Assembly: GCF_001672755.1 (NCBI RefSeq)
Contig: NZ_LZKI01000056.1
Coordinates: 1 to 64,000 of the forward strand
DNA length: 64,000 nucleotides
From: Mycobacterium colombiense
GTDB taxonomy: Bacteria; Actinomycetota; Actinomycetes; Mycobacteriales; Mycobacteriaceae
Direction: 5' to 3'
Shown here: positions 60,080-64,000 of the stretch, piece by piece
Numbering within the stretch: position 1 is the first letter of the stretch
How the letters are laid out: each line of letters begins with the position of its first letter
Made by a program: the position numbers and the translations under genes
Notes under the pieces: model-generated
The model's database searches: none
What the model was told of the DNA's origin: nothing
The model's input: the letters and a program-made list of their open reading frames with translations, nothing else

Positions 60080-61696
60080 ATGACGGCTCTCAACGATGCA
60101 GAGCGCGCGGTGCAGAAACTGGCCTCGGCGCGCCCCGATCGTCCGGCCCCGGTGAGCACTGCGTTCCCGGCGGAGACCGCCTCCAAGCCCCCGGCGGAGA
60201 CCGCCCTGAAGCGGATCAGCAAGTACTACCCGGCGTGGTTGCCCTCCCGGCGCTTCATCGCGGCCGTGATCGCCATCGGCGGTATGCAGCTGCTCGCCAC
60301 CATGGACAGCACCGTGGCGATCGTCGCGCTGCCCAAGATCCAGAACGAGCTCAGCTTGTCCGACGCCGGGCGCAGCTGGGTGATCACCGCCTACGTGCTG
60401 ACGTTCGGTGGCCTGATGCTGCTGGGCGGCCGCCTCGGCGACACCATCGGGCGCAAACGCACCTTCATCGTCGGTGTCGCGCTGTTCACCATCTCTTCCG
60501 TGCTGTGTGCGGTCGCCTGGGACGAGGCCACCATGGTGATCGCCCGGCTGTCGCAGGGCGTCGGCTCGGCAATCGCCTCGCCGACCGGTCTGGCGCTGGT
60601 GGCGACCACCTTCCCAAAAGGGCCGGCGCGTAACTTCGCGACCGCGGTGTTCGCCGCGATGACGGCGATCGGCTCGGTGATGGGCCTGGTCGTCGGCGGA
60701 GCGCTCACCGAGGTTTCGTGGCGGCTGGCGTTCCTGGTGAACGTCCCGATCGGCCTGGTGATGATCTACCTGGCTCGCACGGCACTGCGCGAGACGAACC
60801 GCGAGCGGATGAAGCTCGACGCCACCGGCGCCATGCTCGCCACCCTGACCTGCACCGCGGCCGTGTTCGCCTTCTCGATGGGCCCGGAAAAGGGCTGGGT
60901 GTCGATCACCACCATCGGATCCGGCGTGGTGGCGCTGGGCGCCGCGATTGCCTTCATCATCGTGGAGCGCACCGCCGAGAACCCCGTCGTCCCGTTCGAC
61001 CTGTTCCGCGACCGCAACCGGTTGGTCACCTTCACCGCGATCTTCCTGGCCGGCGGTCTCATGTTCACCCTGACGGTGTGCATCGGCCTGTACGTGCAGG
61101 ACATCCTCGGCTACAGCGCGCTGCGCGCCGGCGTCGGCTTCATCCCGTTCGTCATCGCGATGGGAATCGGGTTGGGCCTCTCTTCACAGCTGGTGTCCCG
61201 GTTCTCGCCACGGGTGCTGACCATCGGCGGCGGCATCCTTCTCTTCTGGGCGATGATCTACGGCTCGGCGTTCATGCACCGCGGCGTCGCGTACTTCCCC
61301 AACTTGGTGCTGCCGATCGTCATCGGTGGGATCGGCATCGGCATGGCCGTCGTCCCGCTGACCCTGGCGGCCATCGCCGGCGTGGGTTTCGATCAGATCG
61401 GTCCGGTATCGGCGGTCACGCTGATGCTGCAGAGCCTGGGTGGGCCGCTGGTGCTGGCCGTCATCCAGGCGGTGATCACCTCGCGGACACTGTATCTGGG
61501 CGGCATCACCGGCCCGGTGAAGTTCATGAATGATGCGCAGCTGGGTGCACTGGACCACGGCTACACCTACGGGCTGCTGTGGGTGGCCGGCGTGGCCGTC
61601 CTCGTCGGCGGCGCGGCGCTGCTGATCGGCTACACCCCCGACCAGGTTGCGCACGCACAAGAGGTCAAGGAAGCGATGGACGCCGGGGAGCTGTAG
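60080..61696 (+). CDS. efpA: MFS efflux protein EfpA (DHA2/QacA type, 14 TM)
   Basis: 538-aa drug/lipid exporter of the plasma membrane. After a polar N-terminus of ~70 residues come about 14 helices. Motif A-like LLGGRLGDTIGRKRTFI, helix 1 motif LLATMDSTVAIVALPKIQNE, motif C-like VMGLVVGGALTEVSWRLAFL. Homologue of Rv2846c, linked to multidrug tolerance. AAGGTAA lies 7-8 nt before ATG 60080; an AT-rich promoter-like stretch fills the 33-nt gap (TTCTTAAGATTACTGTAAGG). Confidence 0.95.
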   Translation: MTALNDAERAVQKLASARPDRPAPVSTAFPAETASKPPAETALKRISKYYPAWLPSRRFIAAVIAIGGMQLLATMDSTVAIVALPKIQNELSLSDAGRSWVITAYVLTFGGLMLLGGRLGDTIGRKRTFIVGVALFTISSVLCAVAWDEATMVIARLSQGVGSAIASPTGLALVATTFPKGPARNFATAVFAAMTAIGSVMGLVVGGALTEVSWRLAFLVNVPIGLVMIYLARTALRETNRERMKLDATGAMLATLTCTAAVFAFSMGPEKGWVSITTIGSGVVALGAAIAFIIVERTAENPVVPFDLFRDRNRLVTFTAIFLAGGLMFTLTVCIGLYVQDILGYSALRAGVGFIPFVIAMGIGLGLSSQLVSRFSPRVLTIGGGILLFWAMIYGSAFMHRGVAYFPNLVLPIVIGGIGIGMAVVPLTLAAIAGVGFDQIGPVSAVTLMLQSLGGPLVLAVIQAVITSRTLYLGGITGPVKFMNDAQLGALDHGYTYGLLWVAGVAVLVGGAALLIGYTPDQVAHAQEVKEAMDAGEL

Positions 61697-61737
61697 CTCA
61701 CCGCGCACGGACGCTCTTCCCAGCACGGGCCTGATGG

Positions 61738-61836
61738 CGGTGACCCGCCGCGCCCGGCTTCGCCGCGCTGGCGGTCACCGCACGGCCTGATGGCGGTGAC
61801 CCGCTGCGCCCGGCTTCGCCGCGCTGGCGGTCACCG
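61738..61836. repeat. GC-rich inverted repeat, copies 5 and 6, tandem after efpA
   Basis: Units 61738-61780 and 61794-61836 share CGGTGACCCGC[CT]GCGCCCGG...GCGCTGGCGGTCACCG. The terminal arms CGGTGACC/GGTCACCG are complementary but differ from the GTGGCGA/TCGCCAC arms of the other copies, so pairing is conserved while the bases changed. It lies between efpA and proS (155-nt gap). Confidence 0.85.
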
Positions 61837-61851
61837 CTAGGCTGGCCCGCT

Positions 61852-63600
61852 GTGATCACCCGGATGTCCCAGTTGTTTTTGCGCACCTTGCGCGACGATC
61901 CCGCCGACGCCGAAGTCGCCAGCCACAAGCTGTTGATCCGGGCCGGCTACATCCGGCCCGTTGCGCCCGGGCTGTACAGCTGGCTGCCGCTGGGATTGCG
62001 GGTGCTGCGCCGCATCGAGCGCATCGTCCGCGAGGAGATGAACGCCATTGGCGGGCAGGAGATCTTGTTCCCCGCGTTGCTGCCGCGCGCACCGTACGAG
62101 ACGACGAACCGATGGACCGAATACGGCGACTCGGTCTTCCGGCTGCTGGACCGCCGCGGCAACGACTACCTGCTGGGCCCCACCCACGAAGAGCTGTTCA
62201 CCCTGACCGTCAAGGGCGAATACAGCTCGTACAAGGACTTTCCGGTCCTGCTGTATCAGATCCAGAACAAATACCGTGACGAGGCGCGGCCGCGGGCCGG
62301 CATCCTGCGGGTGCGGGAGTTCCTGATGAAGGACTCCTACTCGTTCGACATCGACGACGCCGGACTCAAGGCCGCCTACCACGCGCATCGCGAGGCCTAT
62401 CAGCGCATCTTCGCGCGGCTGCAGGTGCGCTACGTCATCGTCTCCGCGGTGTCGGGCGCCATGGGCGGCAGCGCCTCCGAGGAGTTCCTGGCCGAGAGCG
62501 CGGTCGGGGAGGACACCTTCGTGCGGTGCCTGGAATCCGGCTACGCGGCCAACGTCGAGGCCGTCGTCACCGCCCGCCCGGAGGCGCAGCCCATCGACGG
62601 GCTGCCCGAGGCGGCGGTCCACGACACCGGCAACACCCCGACCATCGCCACCCTGGTCGACTGGGCCAACCAGGCGGACCTGGGCCGCACCGTCACCGCG
62701 GCCGACACGTTGAAGAACGTGCTGCTCAAGGTGCGCCAGCCCGGCGGGGACTGGGAGCTGCTGGCCATCGGGGTGCCGGGGGACCGGGAGGTCGACGACA
62801 AACGGCTGGGCGCGGCGCTGGAACCGGCCGAATACACCCTGCTCGACGACGCCGACTTCGCCAAGTACCCCTTCCTGGTGAAGGGGTATATCGGACCGAA
62901 AGCGTTGCAGGGCAACGGTGTTCGCTACCTGGTCGATCCGCGGGTAGTGGACGGCACCAGCTGGATCACCGGGGCCGACGAGCCCGGGCGGCACGTCGTC
63001 GGGCTGGTCGCCGGCCGGGACTTCACCGCCGACGGCACCATCGAGGCCGCCGAGGTGCGCGACGGCGACCCGTCACCGGATGGCGCGGGCCCGCTGGTCT
63101 CGGCGCGCGGTATCGAGGTCGCGCACATCTTCCAGCTCGGCCGTAAATACACCGACGCCTTCACCGTCGACGTGCTCGGTGAGGACGGCAAGCCGGTGCG
63201 CCTGACCATGGGCTCCTATGGCCTCGGGGTGTCGCGGATGGTGGCCGTGATCGCCGAGCAGCACCACGACGAGCTGGGCCTGCGCTGGCCGTCGACGGTC
63301 GCGCCGTTCGACGTCCATCTGGTGATCGCCAACAAAGACGCGGAAGCTCGGACCGGAGCCATGGATCTGGCCGGCGAGCTGGACCGGCTGGGCGTCGAAG
63401 TGCTGCTCGACGACCGCCAGGCCTCACCCGGTGTGAAGTTCAAGGACGCCGAGCTGCTCGGCGTGCCCTGGATCGTCGTGGTGGGAAGGGGCTGGGCGGA
63501 CGGCGTGGTGGAGCTGCGCGACCGCTTCGGCGGCCAAACCCGCGAAGTGGCGACCGGGCCGTCGCTGGCCACCGACATCGCGGCGGCCCTCAACAGCTAG
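61852..63600 (+). CDS. proS: Prolyl-tRNA synthetase (bacterial type)
   Basis: Class II aaRS (582 aa). Motif 1 region [20 protein letters not shown]; motif 2 [20 protein letters not shown] then KDSYSFD; the bacterial editing INS domain in between (residues ~225-400); motif 3 [18 protein letters not shown]-terminal anticodon-binding domain ([34 protein letters not shown]). Length equals the M. tuberculosis enzyme. GTG 61852, 16 nt after an inverted repeat. Confidence 0.97.
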   Translation: MITRMSQLFLRTLRDDPADAEVASHKLLIRAGYIRPVAPGLYSWLPLGLRVLRRIERIVREEMNAIGGQEILFPALLPRAPYETTNRWTEYGDSVFRLLDRRGNDYLLGPTHEELFTLTVKGEYSSYKDFPVLLYQIQNKYRDEARPRAGILRVREFLMKDSYSFDIDDAGLKAAYHAHREAYQRIFARLQVRYVIVSAVSGAMGGSASEEFLAESAVGEDTFVRCLESGYAANVEAVVTARPEAQPIDGLPEAAVHDTGNTPTIATLVDWANQADLGRTVTAADTLKNVLLKVRQPGGDWELLAIGVPGDREVDDKRLGAALEPAEYTLLDDADFAKYPFLVKGYIGPKALQGNGVRYLVDPRVVDGTSWITGADEPGRHVVGLVAGRDFTADGTIEAAEVRDGDPSPDGAGPLVSARGIEVAHIFQLGRKYTDAFTVDVLGEDGKPVRLTMGSYGLGVSRMVAVIAEQHHDELGLRWPSTVAPFDVHLVIANKDAEARTGAMDLAGELDRLGVEVLLDDRQASPGVKFKDAELLGVPWIVVVGRGWADGVVELRDRFGGQTREVATGPSLATDIAAALNS

Positions 63601-64000
63601 TCGTTGCCGCCGGGGAAGCTCGTCGTGATGGGCCAGGCGCCCAGCACCCGGCTCCACCGGGCGCCCATCACCGCGCTCTGAACCAGGGCCGTCGCGGCGA
63701 ACGCGCGGTCCTCGCCGGTCTCCGCGTGCTCGGCGACCACGCGCCAGGCGCCCGCACCGTCGTTCTCCATCCGCGCGGCCAGCCGCGCGGCGTCGGCCGG
63801 GCCGCCGACCACCATGGGCAGCTGGTAGCCGGCTGCGGCGACCGGGACGGTCACCTTGCGGGCGGTCAGCATCGCGATGACGTCGTCGCGGCGCTGGCGA
63901 TGCTGCGCGAGCGCCTCTACCACCATGTCGTTCACGCTGGGCGGCGACAGCGCGGACACGATGCCGTAGCCGTAGATCGTCGAGTGCTCGATGGCCAGCG
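63597..64000 (-). CDS. DUF4439 ferritin-like protein (Rv2844-like), 5' end outside the window
   Basis: Partial gene: the frame continues past 64000. The visible ~133 residues ([20 protein letters not shown] ... [20 protein letters not shown]) form a helical DUF4439/ferritin-like bundle, with Glu-His ([11 protein letters not shown]) as possible metal ligands. Function is unknown. Equivalent of Rv2844 by position. Its stop (TAG) overlaps the convergent proS stop by two bases. Confidence 0.85.
   Translation of the reverse strand, partial: LAIEHSTIYGYGIVSALSPPSVNDMVVEALAQHRQRRDDVIAMLTARKVTVPVAAAGYQLPMVVGGPADAARLAARMENDGAGAWRVVAEHAETGEDRAFAATALVQSAVMGARWSRVLGAWPITTSFPGGND

Noticed and set aside
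1..64000. tRNA/rRNA genes, CRISPR arrays, insertion sequences
   Set aside because: No cloverleaf, rRNA signature, regular direct-repeat array or transposase was recognised. The dispersed repeats are irregularly placed and lack spacers.

Overview
The window is core chromosome of a slow-growing, non-tuberculous Mycobacterium, most probably close to the M. avium complex. It is GC-rich and carries a PPE gene, an MPT63-type secreted antigen, mycothione reductase, EfpA, Rip1 and many GTG/TTG starts. Gene order follows the M. tuberculosis H37Rv block Rv2890c to Rv2844, as I recall that order, with large lineage-specific differences. No rRNA, tRNA, CRISPR array or insertion sequence was seen.

Layout. 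1-3494: rpsB-tsf and an amidase. 3495-9167: an accessory stretch with a MarR regulator that has a palindromic operator on its start codon, ChaB and DUF2795 proteins, a stress-type SDR, a small acidic protein, an MPT63-family secreted protein, an acyltransferase, an atypical OmpR-type regulator and a CsbD-like protein. 9510-18474: essential genes pyrH, frr, cdsA, rlmN, the thiol-redox pair mpt53/ccdA-like, dxr, rip1 and ispG. 18523-29448: GNAT, penicillin-binding lipoprotein, DUF1707 protein, mapB, cobyric acid synthase, then glnA4-amidotransferase-aldC-SDR, which reads as a gamma-glutamylation route for amine catabolism. 29445-31012: a PPE gene and a possible secreted orphan.

31250-49663 is the main attraction: about 18 kb, all on the minus strand, running from a nickel permease (nicT) through hypA, hypB, the two subunits of a group 1h-type (actinobacterial, high-affinity) [NiFe]-hydrogenase, a NifU protein with a four-cysteine Rieske-like tail, three or four uncharacterised cluster proteins, a 39-residue membrane protein, the maturation protease, two hypC genes, hypF, a SIS-HypC fusion, a GmhA-like SIS protein, hypE, hypD and DUF6390. 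A divergent Fur-family gene next to nicT, with a Nur-box-like site over the predicted nicT -35 element, suggests nickel control. In M. tuberculosis, as I recall, only nicT remains at this position, so its orphan permease may be the scar of a lost hydrogenase.

50315-64000 returns to core order: mtr, a hydrolase, mqo, a GNAT, a ChlI/ChlD-like chelatase, cobO, cobB, cysG, efpA, proS and the truncated start of a DUF4439 gene. Cobalamin genes (cobQ, cobO, cobB, chelatase) and NicT connect nickel/cobalt uptake with B12 synthesis.

Two dispersed repeat families recur. One is a ~45-bp GC-rich inverted repeat at the 3' ends of hypE, hhyL, cobB and efpA, which also encodes the C-terminus of CobB. The other is a ~35-bp element ending in a strong ribosome-binding site just before frr, hypE and the GNAT at 54440.
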